Below, one piece after another: positions 51,816 to 60,573 of a stretch of DNA of 64,000 nt (its first letter is position 1; every line of letters starts with the position of its first letter). The notes below the pieces were generated by a model, which saw nothing but the letters and a program-made list of their open reading frames with translations, was not told where the DNA came from and made no database searches. This DNA comes from Desulfobacteraceae bacterium UBA2245 (GTDB lineage Bacteria; Desulfobacterota; Desulfobacteria; Desulfobacterales; UBA2245), in the NCBI GenBank assembly GCA_002347265.1, contig DDYB01000032.1, positions 15,121-79,120 on the forward strand, read 5' to 3'. Made by a program: the position numbers and the translations under genes.

Positions 51816-53198
51816 ATGAACCGCAACCAGATCAAGGCGCTTTTGCACGCCGACCACCCACAAACCCAGGTCCTGATCAAAGGCTGGGTGAGAACCCGCC
51901 GAAATTCAAAGGACTTTTCCTTTATCGAAATCAACGACGGTTCCTGCCTGGGCAATATGCAGGTAATCGCCGGCGCCGATTTGTTTAATCATGATCAGAT
52001 CGACCGCCTGACCACCGGTTCGGCCGTATCCGTGACCGGCAGCCTGGTGGCCTCCCAAGGCAAAGAACAGCAATGGGAAATTCAGGCACACCGGATCGAT
52101 GTGATCAGCATGGCGCCGGAATCCTTTCCACTTCAAAAAAAGCGCCACAGCGACGAATACCTCAGAAGCATCGCCCACCTGCGGCCGCGTACCAACAAAT
52201 ACGGCGCGGTTTTCCGCATTCGATCGGATCTTTCCTATGCGATTCACACCTTCTTTCAACAGCGGGGTTTCAAGTACGTTCACACCCCGATCATTACCGG
52301 ATCAGACTGCGAGGGGGCCGGGGAAATGTTCCGCGTCACCACCCTGGACTTGAACGCCGTGCCCCGCACCGGCGGACATGTCGACTACAGCCTGGACTTC
52401 TTTGCAAAGGAAGCCAATCTCACTGTTTCCGGCCAGCTGTCGGCCGAAATGCTGGCCCTGTCTCTTGGAAACGTCTACACATTCGGCCCAACTTTTCGGG
52501 CCGAGGATTCCAACACCCGTCGCCATGCAGCCGAGTTCTGGATGGTCGAACCCGAGATGGCCTTCTGCGGTCTTGAGCAGAACATGGATCTGGCCGAGGA
52601 AATGATTCGATATCTGGTCCTTTACGCAATTGAAAACTGTGCCGAGGACCTGGAACTCTTCGCCCGGTTTGTGGACAAAACCCTGCCCGCCGCCCTGCAG
52701 AACATCGTTGATGAAAAATTCGTGCGGCTGCCATACTGCGAGGCTGTGGATATTTTGTCAAAATCCGGCAACCACTTTGAGTTTGCGCCTGAAACAGGCC
52801 AGGATCTTCAGACCGAGCACGAAAGGTTTTTAACCGAGGTGCATTTTAAAAAACCGGTTATCGTTTACAACTATCCCAAGACGATCAAGCCTTTTTACAT
52901 GCGGCTAAACGACGATGATCTGACCGTTGCAGCCATGGATGTTCTGGTGCCTGGAATCGGCGAGATTATCGGCGGCAGCCAGCGCGAGGAACGCCTGGAA
53001 GTTCTGGAAAGGCGGATGGATGAGCAGGGCCTGAACAAAGAAAATTACTGGTGGTATCTGGATTCTCGCCGCTACGGTTCGGTGGAACACAGCGGATTCG
53101 GTCTGGGTTTTGAGCGGCTCATCATGCTGATCACCGGAATTTCCAACATTCGGGATGTGACGCCATTTCCCCGAACCCCGAAGAATATCGAGTTTTAG
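51816..53198 (+). CDS. asnS: Asparaginyl-tRNA synthetase
   Basis: 460 residues, class II. The OB-fold anticodon domain is at the N terminus (KGWVRTRRNSKDFSFIEINDGS), and the catalytic motifs follow: motif 2-like region FGPTFRAEDSNTRRHAAEFWMVEPEMAF and motif 3 GFGLGFERLIMLITG. The asparagine-type sequences GGSQREERLEVLERRMDE and KPFYMRLN are typical of AsnS rather than AspS. It starts 15 bp after the protease gene, so the two are likely a unit. Confidence 0.96.
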   Translation: MNRNQIKALLHADHPQTQVLIKGWVRTRRNSKDFSFIEINDGSCLGNMQVIAGADLFNHDQIDRLTTGSAVSVTGSLVASQGKEQQWEIQAHRIDVISMAPESFPLQKKRHSDEYLRSIAHLRPRTNKYGAVFRIRSDLSYAIHTFFQQRGFKYVHTPIITGSDCEGAGEMFRVTTLDLNAVPRTGGHVDYSLDFFAKEANLTVSGQLSAEMLALSLGNVYTFGPTFRAEDSNTRRHAAEFWMVEPEMAFCGLEQNMDLAEEMIRYLVLYAIENCAEDLELFARFVDKTLPAALQNIVDEKFVRLPYCEAVDILSKSGNHFEFAPETGQDLQTEHERFLTEVHFKKPVIVYNYPKTIKPFYMRLNDDDLTVAAMDVLVPGIGEIIGGSQREERLEVLERRMDEQGLNKENYWWYLDSRRYGSVEHSGFGLGFERLIMLITGISNIRDVTPFPRTPKNIEF

Positions 53199-53509
53199 AT
53201 TCAAAAATCACATACAGCGAAGACTGGTGAGACGAGCGCCGCCCTTGTATCAGGCAGACGCAGCAAGCCAGCAGTCCGCCTGCGGCTGCTTCAGACAGCG
53301 AAGGAAAACAACCAGACGATTGCTGGCGCCGGAACCCAGCTCGTCCGACAGTCTGTTTTCCGAAACGCTAAACGATGTATTTATCAATGATTTCGATAAG
53401 ATAAAATTATTTATAACGGCCAGCCAATGAAGGATTACTCCCTTTGAGTAATTTCCCCGATCGAAAAGCCCTCCTGATCACCACGCGACTCCGAGCAAAT
53501 TATCCGCGG
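53199..53509. other. Gene-free stretch with nested inverted repeats
   Basis: No convincing gene. GACGAGC (53231-53237) pairs with GCTCGTC (53339-53345), and GGAAAACA (53303-53310) with TGTTTTCC (53354-53361); the two pairings are mutually exclusive or pseudoknot-like. An AT-rich part follows (53370-53430). It could be a structured RNA or decayed sequence. No tRNA fold is apparent. Confidence 0.35.
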
Positions 53510-53525
53510 TGTTTCACGTGAAACA
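53510..53525. promoter_or_regulatory. parS centromere site
   Basis: TGTTTCACGTGAAACA, a perfect 16-bp palindrome identical to the consensus parS site recognised by chromosomal ParB. It lies 54 bases beyond the end of mnmE, in the rpmH-to-mnmE block that usually flanks oriC. parA and parB are not in the window. Confidence 0.9.
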
Positions 53526-53579
53526 ATCGACCATGGAACCTGCCACCCGCCATGACCCGCAACCAGCCCTTTAACGATA

Positions 53580-54989
53580 TTACTTTCCGATGCAAAATTG
53601 GCTGAATATCCTGTCTAAAACATCCAAACGATTGACGTTCCCTCCAATTTCATTGAGTGCATTCAGTCCTTCATTAAGGTCGATTGCCAAAAGTTCATGG
53701 GGAATCTTTTGATACATGCCGCTGATGGCGCGTTTTACTGAAGATACGGCCTTTTCAAGAAGCAGCTTCTGCCGAATGTTCGGAATTATCCGGTCATGAA
53801 CGCCTGACAAAGAATTTCCGGAAACAAATTCGATGACCATGCTGCGCAACGAGTCGATGGCCTGATTATATTTGGCAGACACATGAATGCGTGGGCGCCC
53901 CTTCCAGTCATCCGGCAGCGGATCATCATTCGGCTTGTCTACCAAATCCATCTTATTGAAAACCAAAATCAAGGGCTTTCCTTTAACATTCTCGAAAATC
54001 TCCAGGTCTTCAGGACCCATTCCGGTTGCAGTATCCAGAACAAAGAGAACAAGATCGCATGCCTCAATGCATTCGCGTGCCTTCTGAATACCGATGATTT
54101 CAATGGGGCACTGAGTCGGATGGATGCCCGCCGTATCGCAAAACACAATCGGAATTCCTTCAATCGTCACAGGAACCTCAATAAGGTCCCGGGTTGTTCC
54201 AGGAACATCGGTCACAATGGATTTCTGTTTTCCGACAAGCCGGTTCATCAAGCTGGATTTTCCTACATTGGGCTTTCCAACTACGGCCAGAACCAAGCCA
54301 TCTCGAAGAAAATGCCCGGATTGGTATCCATCGACCAGTTGTTCGCAAGGTTCCAGCACCGAACTCTTCAGCATTTCGACCCAGGCATTCACATCGTGCA
54401 CCTCATCGACTTCATCTGGAAAATCAATGCCGGCATCAATGATCGCCAACACTTTAAAAAAATTGTTTTTTATGTTTTCGATCAGTTCTGATAATTCGCC
54501 GCTTAAATGCCGACGGACGACCTCCAGTGCGCTGGTCGACCTGGAATTAATGAGATCTATAACCGCTTCGGCATGGATTAAATCGATCCTGCCATTTAAA
54601 AAGGCGCGTCGGGTAAACTCCCCCGGCTCGGCAAGCCGGGCGCCCTGACGCAACACCAGCTCAAGCGTCTCTCTAAGGACAACCAGACCGGAATGAATAT
54701 GGATCTCGACGACATCTTCCCGCGTATAAGACCTTGGCGCCATCATGCAAACCAGCATAGCCTCGTCAATAACATGCATATTTTCTGGGTCAACGACATG
54801 GCCATAATAAAATCGGTGGCTTTCAAATTTTTGCGGAATCGCAGGGGAATGAGCTCGACGGGTGCCGGCTGCACTGAAAACAGATGACGCGATGTCAACA
54901 GAACCAAAACCCGAGAGGCGGATAATGCCGATACCGCCCGTTCCAATCGGAGTAGATATCGCCGAAATGACTGTATCGGAAATCGTCAT
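53580..54989 (-). CDS. mnmE: tRNA modification GTPase MnmE
   Basis: 469 residues. With MnmG it makes the 5-carboxymethylaminomethyl group at the wobble uridine. The N-terminal folate-binding domain has GGIGIIRLSG and YTREDVVEIHIHSGLVVLR. The G domain has P-loop GKPNVGKSS (~222), SIVTDVPGTTRDLIEV (switch 1) and DTAGI (G3), NKMDLV (G4). The C terminus ends CIGK, the invariant MnmE tail whose Cys is required. It is the last gene of the ribosome/membrane-insertion block; mnmG is not next to it here. Confidence 0.97.
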   Translation of the reverse strand: MTISDTVISAISTPIGTGGIGIIRLSGFGSVDIASSVFSAAGTRRAHSPAIPQKFESHRFYYGHVVDPENMHVIDEAMLVCMMAPRSYTREDVVEIHIHSGLVVLRETLELVLRQGARLAEPGEFTRRAFLNGRIDLIHAEAVIDLINSRSTSALEVVRRHLSGELSELIENIKNNFFKVLAIIDAGIDFPDEVDEVHDVNAWVEMLKSSVLEPCEQLVDGYQSGHFLRDGLVLAVVGKPNVGKSSLMNRLVGKQKSIVTDVPGTTRDLIEVPVTIEGIPIVFCDTAGIHPTQCPIEIIGIQKARECIEACDLVLFVLDTATGMGPEDLEIFENVKGKPLILVFNKMDLVDKPNDDPLPDDWKGRPRIHVSAKYNQAIDSLRSMVIEFVSGNSLSGVHDRIIPNIRQKLLLEKAVSSVKRAISGMYQKIPHELLAIDLNEGLNALNEIGGNVNRLDVLDRIFSQFCIGK

Positions 54990-55057
54990 AAAAAACCAAT
55001 AAATCCAAATAAATAATCGAGGCGGATGGCCGCGCGCAGCATCAGGAGGGAAGGCTT

Positions 55058-55876
55058 TTAATTCTTCGGCACGCCTTTCTTATTTTGTTTCTCGTTGCCT
55101 TTTTTAGGAAAAATGACGAGCTTGCGATAAGCTCCGTCACCCACGCTTTGCGTTCTTACGCCGTGATCATCCTTCAAAACCATGTGAATGATTCTGCGAT
55201 CCTGAGAATTCAGCTGTCCTATCGTGACAGGCTTTCCGCTCTTTTTAGCCTTTTGGGAGAGCCGTTTGGCCAGTCGCTGCATGCTTTCCGTCTTGTTATT
55301 TAAATATCCCTCAACATCAACCTGAACTCGAACGCGCTCGCTCACATGCGTATTAATAATTTTTTCAATCAGATATTGAATTGCTTCAAGGGTCTGACCG
55401 CGCTTGCCGATCAGCATGGCGGAATTCCCGCCCTTGATATCAAAAAACAGGGATTGCGGCTCGCGCTCTTCAACAGATACGCTGGCATCAACGGTAATCA
55501 AATCAACCATGTTCTGAAGAATATTTTTGGCAGTATTCACCGTATCCTGCTCAGGATTTTGCGGCTTTTGAATTGCGTCTGAAACAATTTTCTCTACAGG
55601 TTGATCAATATCATTTCGATCTGCCTCGACGACACAGGGCGGCAGGCCATGATCTACCATATCAGCGGGCTTTTCTTGAATTTTGACGGCTTTTTCCCCC
55701 AGGGGACGCCGAACACGAATTTTAGCCTTTTTTACGCCAACCAGCCCGAATATACCCGTTGATCCATATGAGACCACATCGTATTTAAGTTCGCTCTTTG
55801 ATTTCCCCAGTTTTTGACACGCGTTCTCAACAGCCACATCAATGTTTCTTCCTTCAAATTCTATCCAAGGGGTCAT
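55058..55876 (-). CDS. jag: Jag/KhpB RNA-binding protein
   Basis: 272 residues. The Jag_N domain (EGRNIDVAVENACQKLGKSKSEL to ~50) is followed by a charged linker, a KH domain (FFDIKGGNSAMLIGKRGQTLEAIQYLIEKI) and an R3H domain (MQRLAKRLSQKAKKSG... ERRIIHMVLKDDHGV-like). It ends in a basic Lys-rich tail. Jag proteins bind RNA and influence cell division and envelope processes. It follows yidC by 18 bp, the standard arrangement. Confidence 0.93.
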   Translation of the reverse strand: MTPWIEFEGRNIDVAVENACQKLGKSKSELKYDVVSYGSTGIFGLVGVKKAKIRVRRPLGEKAVKIQEKPADMVDHGLPPCVVEADRNDIDQPVEKIVSDAIQKPQNPEQDTVNTAKNILQNMVDLITVDASVSVEEREPQSLFFDIKGGNSAMLIGKRGQTLEAIQYLIEKIINTHVSERVRVQVDVEGYLNNKTESMQRLAKRLSQKAKKSGKPVTIGQLNSQDRRIIHMVLKDDHGVRTQSVGDGAYRKLVIFPKKGNEKQNKKGVPKN

Positions 55877-55894
55877 GAACAGAAACCTCCATCT

Positions 55895-57559
55895 TTAAGC
55901 GAATTTTTTCGAAATATAAAATTGTTGCGAAATGGAAAAAATATTGTTGACAAGCCAATACAGCACAAGACCGGAAGAAAAGTTTATAAATATGAAGGTA
56001 AACACAATAGGCATAAACATCATCATCTTGGCTTGGGCAGGGTCTCCTGGCGCCGGCGACATTTTTTGCTGAAGAAACATCGTTGCGCCCATTACAATCG
56101 TCAAGACCGGTATTCCATAGGGAGGCTCCATGAAAGGTATGGTAAATCCGAAATTAAAAAGGCGATCCGGCGCTGACAAGTCCGTAATCCATCCAAAAAA
56201 CGGTGCATGCCGAAGCTCAATGGCCGAATACAGCATCCGATAAAGCGCGAAAAAAACGGGAATTTGAAACACCATGGGCAAACAACCGCCTACGGGATTT
56301 ACCTTATAAGTCCTATAAAGCAGCATGATTTCCTGATTCATTCGCGGGCGGTCGTTTTTATGCTTTTCACGGATTTCAGCCATCAAGGGCTGCAGCCTTT
56401 TCATATCATTCATTGAACGGTAGCTCTTGGTTCCAAGTGGCCACAAAATCACCTTGGTGATCAGCGTCAAAATAATAATGGCGATCCCGTAATTTGGAAT
56501 AAACCCATAAAGCCAGTTCATCAACCAGAGACATGGCTTGGCAATAATGTCGAACCAGCCGAAATCAATTGCATTCTTAAGATCATATCCAACCTTGCTC
56601 AGAAGCTGCGTACTTTTGGGACCCATAAAAACAAAATATGAATATTGTTGCTGCCCTCCCGCCGGTATTTCCTCAACTGCCTGAATCAATCGATTATAGA
56701 CAATATCATGCCGGGTCTTTTCCGTTTTCATGGAAGAGGGAACGGGGGTTTTAGAAATAACGCTGGATATGAAATACCGATCCTCAAGGCCAACCCACTG
56801 AATATCGCCGGAAATTTCTTCGCTTTCCTTAATATCCTTAATTTCAACCTGCTCAAGCTTTTTATTGATCCAACCACTGGGCCCTTCGAATCCATACTGC
56901 GACGTAGTCAGATAAGACCTGGCCAACGAAATCGCTAACTCTCCGCTGACAGGAGCATCGGATACATTTTTAATAATGAGTTCCAACCCGATAAGGTATT
57001 TATCCGAATCAAAGGTGAACTTTTTTTCAAAAACAAGTCCCTGGACAGGGCTGGAAGTGAAAATTAGGCTTTGGCTGCCATCGTTAATCTGCATGGACTC
57101 ATAAGAATTCGCAGTAAACAGAGGGTGTTCAAAGCGACCTTCAGACCCGGAGGAAAAATCCGACAAAATAGTACCAGATACGTTTTCTGCCGCAATCAAT
57201 TCCTTTAAAGGAGCGTCTTTGGAAATGCTTTCCCTGTACTGCTTTAGGGCAAAGCTTCGTATTGACCCGCTCCTCTCAGAAAATTTAGCGATATAAAACT
57301 GATTTTCCACTGTAATTTCACGGCCGGAAGACATTGCGTTTTCCGCCAAAGCATCTTGAGCCGCCGTGACTGCTGGAACGCTGGCTTGCGATTGTTCTGG
57401 AACAGATGTCGTAGTCGTCTTTGAAGGGTCTAGGGTTGTTTCACCAGATTCGGTTGCTTGCTTCGGCTGCTCTTTTTTAATAAAAAATGCATCAAAAAGA
57501 ATAAAAATACAAAACGACAGAACGATGGCAAAAACCAATCGTAAATTTTCTCGACTCAT
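55895..57559 (-). CDS. yidC: Membrane protein insertase YidC
   Basis: 554 residues, Gram-negative type. There is an N-terminal signal-anchor (FAIVLSFCIFILFDAFFI), a low-complexity linker rich in Thr and Gln (~30-70), a large periplasmic domain (~75-320), and the 60K insertase core from ~345 (NYGIAIIILTLITKVILWPLG; NPVGGCLPMVFQIPVFFALYRMLYSAIEL). The hydrophilic-groove Arg lies in the first core segment region. The start has AGGAG four to five bases upstream. It is downstream of yidD as expected. Confidence 0.96.
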   Translation of the reverse strand: MSRENLRLVFAIVLSFCIFILFDAFFIKKEQPKQATESGETTLDPSKTTTTSVPEQSQASVPAVTAAQDALAENAMSSGREITVENQFYIAKFSERSGSIRSFALKQYRESISKDAPLKELIAAENVSGTILSDFSSGSEGRFEHPLFTANSYESMQINDGSQSLIFTSSPVQGLVFEKKFTFDSDKYLIGLELIIKNVSDAPVSGELAISLARSYLTTSQYGFEGPSGWINKKLEQVEIKDIKESEEISGDIQWVGLEDRYFISSVISKTPVPSSMKTEKTRHDIVYNRLIQAVEEIPAGGQQQYSYFVFMGPKSTQLLSKVGYDLKNAIDFGWFDIIAKPCLWLMNWLYGFIPNYGIAIIILTLITKVILWPLGTKSYRSMNDMKRLQPLMAEIREKHKNDRPRMNQEIMLLYRTYKVNPVGGCLPMVFQIPVFFALYRMLYSAIELRHAPFFGWITDLSAPDRLFNFGFTIPFMEPPYGIPVLTIVMGATMFLQQKMSPAPGDPAQAKMMMFMPIVFTFIFINFSSGLVLYWLVNNIFSISQQFYISKKFA

Positions 57560-57712
57560 ATAATACTCCTAAAAAAGGCACAAAAATATTCGGCATTTAG
57601 GCGGGACTATGCAGGATAATGGCCCGATCAGACATGTAAAAAGAAAATCGGCGTCAAAATTATTGCCAAACGACAGCCGGCTATTTCGATTTCATCACCC
57701 AATATCATTGAT

Positions 57713-57931
57713 TCAGGGAACTGGATCGATTCCTCCGGGATGAAAGGGGTTGCATCGAAGGATCCGCTTGAACGACAAAATGGCTCCCTTCACAACCCCG
57801 TACCGGGCAACAGCCTGCATAGCATAACTGGAACATGTGGGATAAAACCGGCATGAGGGACTCAAAAGCGGGGAGATAAATAACTGGTATCCCCTGATTA
57901 CGGTCAAAACAAGGCGCTTAATAATCGACAC
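57713..57931 (-). CDS. yidD: Membrane protein insertion efficiency factor YidD
   Basis: 72 residues with the invariant ISPLLSPSCRFYPTCSSYAMQAV segment, its three conserved Cys, and RCNPFHPGGIDPVP. It assists YidC-dependent insertion. Its start overlaps rnpA by 14 bp, a standard coupling. About 150 bases lie between it and yidC. Confidence 0.95.
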   Translation of the reverse strand: MSIIKRLVLTVIRGYQLFISPLLSPSCRFYPTCSSYAMQAVARYGVVKGAILSFKRILRCNPFHPGGIDPVP

Positions 57932-58310
57932 TCCTCGATATTTTCTCGAAAATGTCCTTTAAATTGGAAAAAGACTGATGAGTTGTCAGCTCGGCTGCTG
58001 CATTTTTTGCAATCATATTGATATCCCATGTGCCGACCAATTCAATTCGATGCAACCTGAAGCTTTCACGAATCACCCGTTTAAGTTTATTTCTTTTTAC
58101 AGCATTTCCAACCTTTTTCGTGACCGTTATGCCAAGACGGGTTTTGCCTGTTGAACTCAAATCAAATTTAGCGAGAAAAAATCGATTGCCGACGGTTTTT
58201 CCTGTTTTTGACAAATTAATAAAATCAGATCTTTTTAGTAACCTATCCGCCTTGGTCAAACGAAATCTATTTACCTCATGCGTCCCGCAAGCTATGTTCG
58301 ATGTACCCAC
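57918..58310 (-). CDS. rnpA: Ribonuclease P protein component
   Basis: 130 residues. The RNR motif lies within AVKRNKLKRVIRESFR, after LLKRSDFINLSKTGK and LGITVTKKVGN. It binds the RNase P RNA and pre-tRNA leaders. The frame opens at GTG 58310. The conserved part begins about residue 17 (RLTKADRLLKRSDF), and TTG 58259, with GAGGT 11 bases upstream, is a plausible alternative start. Confidence 0.94.
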   Translation of the reverse strand: MGTSNIACGTHEVNRFRLTKADRLLKRSDFINLSKTGKTVGNRFFLAKFDLSSTGKTRLGITVTKKVGNAVKRNKLKRVIRESFRLHRIELVGTWDINMIAKNAAAELTTHQSFSNLKDIFEKISRSVDY

Positions 58311-58401
58311 CTAATAACCATTATCCCAATCTAAAACGCCTGTCCAAATGTATTAAATTCTCAAAAGTGCCGTGGCCAGAAAGGGAATCCCTTCATAAAA
58401 A

Positions 58402-58536
58402 TCATACCGACAACTTTTTCCGTCCCTTGGCCCGGCGCCGGTTAATGACACGTCGTCCCTGTTTGGTCGACATTCTTTTTAAGAATCCATGTGTGCGGGC
58501 GCGTTTAACACGACTCGGCTGGTAAGTTCTTTTCAT
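58402..58536 (-). CDS. rpmH: 50S ribosomal protein L34
   Basis: 44 residues, read directly from the sequence: MKRTYQPSRVKRARTHGF with a following MSTKQGRRVINRRRAKGRKKL, the near-invariant L34 sequence. It heads the rpmH-rnpA-yidD-yidC-jag-mnmE block. The length is exactly that of the family. Confidence 0.97.
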   Translation of the reverse strand: MKRTYQPSRVKRARTHGFLKRMSTKQGRRVINRRRAKGRKKLSV

Positions 58537-58618
58537 CTGAAAGTTCCTCTATTCAAAAATTCATTGCTGATCAACCGCTTATCACTGCAGTCACATTAAA
58601 TCATAAATAATTGTGCAA

Positions 58619-58646
58619 ATTAATCAGATTCATCAAAATATGTCAA
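58619..58646 (-). promoter_or_regulatory. Candidate promoter of the rpmH block
   Basis: On the minus strand TTGACA (58641-58646) and ATTAAT (58619-58624), 16 bp apart, in an AT-rich stretch ~85-110 bases before rpmH. A perfect -35 with a moderate -10 (4/6). No DnaA-box cluster is visible nearby. Confidence 0.4.
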
Positions 58647-58659
58647 TACTATAAAGATG

Positions 58660-58908
58660 TCATGGCCTGGTCTGGTAAAACAGGACAGGGACCTGAGCGG
58701 CAGTGCCGCTCTGTAATGGTAAAAGTCGATAACCACCCGGACAGGTTGTCCTCTCGATCTGCGTGTACCAGACCGCGTCCGGCAAGAGCGCTCTCAGATG
58801 AACTTCTTCCTGTTCTGAGGTTTCTCCGGACCTTTCGTTTTCGTAAGAGCGCAGCCATGCTTCAAGATCCGCCTGCAGCGCAATTTTCCGGGAAATCCGT
58901 AAATACAC
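58660..58908 (-). CDS. Possible small ORF overlapping the phosphodiesterase end
   Basis: An open frame of 82 codons from GTG 58908. Its last ~67 codons lie beyond the phosphodiesterase stop and have plausible codon use. The peptide (DLEAWLRSYENERSGETSEQ... PGGYRLLPLQSGTAAQV) is not recognised, and no ribosome binding site is evident. It might be a real small gene or the relic of a longer one. Confidence 0.25.
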   Translation of the reverse strand: MYLRISRKIALQADLEAWLRSYENERSGETSEQEEVHLRALLPDAVWYTQIERTTCPGGYRLLPLQSGTAAQVPVLFYQTRP

Positions 58909-59548
58909 CGTTTACGCCCATAGCGCGCATCCGCGCGATGTCTTCCGGATGATTCACCGTATAGACGAACACCTTAAGGTTCCTTCGGTGGGAGTCCTTT
59001 ACAAATTCCGAATCGATGAAATCCAGGCAGATGTGTACGGAAAAAGCGCCCATGGCCTGGGCAAAGGCGGCATACTCCAGAGGAATGCCGGCAATCAGCG
59101 GACCAATGGCGATATTCGGGCAGATCGTTTTAAAGGCCATGAGTTCCGGGTGGTTGAAGGATGAAACCAGAATCCGCTCCCTGTCCCAGCCCAATTCGAG
59201 CCGCCGACCGATCAGTTCGGCGACCGGAGCTGCCGTGTTCGGACCCTTGAGCTCGATGTTGATTCCGGCCCGGTGGTCTATCTGTTCAAATACCTCGCCG
59301 AGTGTTGGAATTTTCTGTCCTGCGCCGGCATCCAGCGAGCGCAGATAAGAAAAGCTCTGCTCAGCGACATAGCCCCTGCCGCTAGTGACACGCTCCAGAC
59401 GGATGTCGTGAAAAACAACGAGATGCCCATCTACGGCCTGAACATCCACTTCGACCCAGGACGCGCCGAGTTCCAGAGCCTTCTCAACCGAAAGCAGCGT
59501 GTTTTCCGGGGCATGCCCCATGGCCCCGCGATGTCCGATAACCCGCAT
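58862..59548 (-). CDS. Glycerophosphodiester phosphodiesterase
   Basis: 228 residues of TIM-barrel GDPD fold. GHRGAMGHAPENTL (catalytic His and Glu), WVEVDVQ and VVFHDIRLERVTSGRG (second His) are complete, followed by NIELKGPN. It hydrolyses glycerophosphodiesters from phospholipid turnover to glycerol-3-phosphate. Without a signal peptide it is cytoplasmic. ATG 59548 has GGAGG six bases upstream. Confidence 0.93.
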   Translation of the reverse strand: MRVIGHRGAMGHAPENTLLSVEKALELGASWVEVDVQAVDGHLVVFHDIRLERVTSGRGYVAEQSFSYLRSLDAGAGQKIPTLGEVFEQIDHRAGINIELKGPNTAAPVAELIGRRLELGWDRERILVSSFNHPELMAFKTICPNIAIGPLIAGIPLEYAAFAQAMGAFSVHICLDFIDSEFVKDSHRRNLKVFVYTVNHPEDIARMRAMGVNGVFTDFPENCAAGGS

Positions 59549-59711
59549 AAAAAACCTCCAAGACTGTATCGCCAACTATCTGTTATTTGACCAGGCCCTG
59601 ATGGCTGTTTACCTTCTGACACGTCCGGCCGGATGTGCTAATCGACGAATCATCCTGCTTTGGAAGCATCTGAAGATATCAGGACACGGCAAATCTAAAA
59701 GGAGACATATC

Positions 59712-60131
59712 ATGAAAAGCTATCGCAAGGAACTCTGGTTCGAGGTGCCCCGTCGGCGGGGATTTATCAATATCACCGATCAGGTGGAAACCTGTCTTCA
59801 GGAAAGCGGCATTCAGGAGGGTTTTGTTCTGGTCAATGCCATGCATATCACGGCGTCGGTATTTATCAACGACGATGAAGGCGGGCTGCATCAGGATTAT
59901 GAAAAATGGCTGGAAACCCTGGCGCCTCATGAACCGGTGAGCCGTTATCTTCACAATCGGACCGGCGAGGACAACGGAGATGCGCACCTCAAGCGGCAGA
60001 TCATGGGACGCGAGGTGGTGGCGGCCGTTACCATGGGCCGCCTGGATTTCGGACCCTGGGAGCAGATTTTTTACGGCGAATTTGACGGCCGGAGACGCAA
60101 GCGCGTTCTGGTAAAAATTATCGGAGAGTGA
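59712..60131 (+). CDS. yjbQ: YjbQ/UPF0047 family protein
   Basis: 139 residues. FINITDQVETCLQESGIQEGFVLVNAMHITASVFINDDEGG and GEDNGDAHLKRQIMGREVVAAVTMGRLDFGPWEQIFYGEFDGRRRKRVLV are the characteristic YjbQ blocks (His and Glu residues around a metal site). It is annotated elsewhere as a secondary thiamine-phosphate synthase; the physiological role is unclear. The start at 59712 has AAAAGGAGA. Its end overlaps the convergent VanZ-like gene by 14 bp. Confidence 0.9.
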   Translation: MKSYRKELWFEVPRRRGFINITDQVETCLQESGIQEGFVLVNAMHITASVFINDDEGGLHQDYEKWLETLAPHEPVSRYLHNRTGEDNGDAHLKRQIMGREVVAAVTMGRLDFGPWEQIFYGEFDGRRRKRVLVKIIGE

Positions 60132-60519
60132 CTCGCGGATGAATCTTTGCGGATTTTGCGTAAAACAGCCGGCAAATTCCCGAGCCGACGATGCTTCCCA
60201 GAAAATCGAAAACAAGGTCCCTGATGTCGGCTGTTCGCGACGGCACAAAACTCTGGTGAAATTCGTCGCTGATTCCAAACAGCACCGACGCGACAACACT
60301 CAGAGCGACAATCGCCGACGGCTTTGCCTGGGACCAGCGGCTTTGAAACGCCCTGAAACATAAAATTCCCAGAACCGTCCATGCAGCAGCGTGCATCACC
60401 TTGTCCACGCCGAAGAAAACGGGGACCTTCTCGGGCAAGGGCTGGGAAGACAGAATGAAAATCAACGCGCAGTATGCGATCAGAGGAAGCCAATAGCGAA
60501 AAAAGTTTCGTGTCGACAT
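60118..60519 (-). CDS. VanZ-like membrane protein
   Basis: 133 residues with four hydrophobic segments. WLPLIAYCALIFILSSQPL, DKVMHAAAWTVLGILCF and FGISDEFHQSFVPSRTADIRDLVFDFLGSIVG are the VanZ-family marks (conserved Ser, His, Asp and Glu in the loops). VanZ confers low-level teicoplanin resistance in enterococci; in Desulfobacterota the role is unknown. I chose ATG 60519; TTG 60540 is an alternative. It lies just behind the thrS terminator. Confidence 0.82.
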   Translation of the reverse strand: MSTRNFFRYWLPLIAYCALIFILSSQPLPEKVPVFFGVDKVMHAAAWTVLGILCFRAFQSRWSQAKPSAIVALSVVASVLFGISDEFHQSFVPSRTADIRDLVFDFLGSIVGSGICRLFYAKSAKIHPRVTLR

Positions 60520-60529
60520 GACCAACCTG

Positions 60530-60564
60530 CTGTAAAACAAGGCCGCAGCCTTTTGGGCTGCGGC
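60530..60564 (-). terminator. Intrinsic terminator after thrS
   Basis: On the minus strand GCCGCAGCC and GGCTGCGGC form a 9-bp perfect stem (60556-60564 and 60542-60550) with a 5-base loop, followed by CTTGTTTT. Confidence 0.75.
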
Positions 60565-60573
60565 ACGGGCCGC

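Noticed and set aside
58537..58660. AT-rich gap before rpmH considered as oriC
   Set aside because: I found no TTATCCACA-type DnaA boxes in either orientation and no dnaA gene nearby; a promoter explains the AT content.
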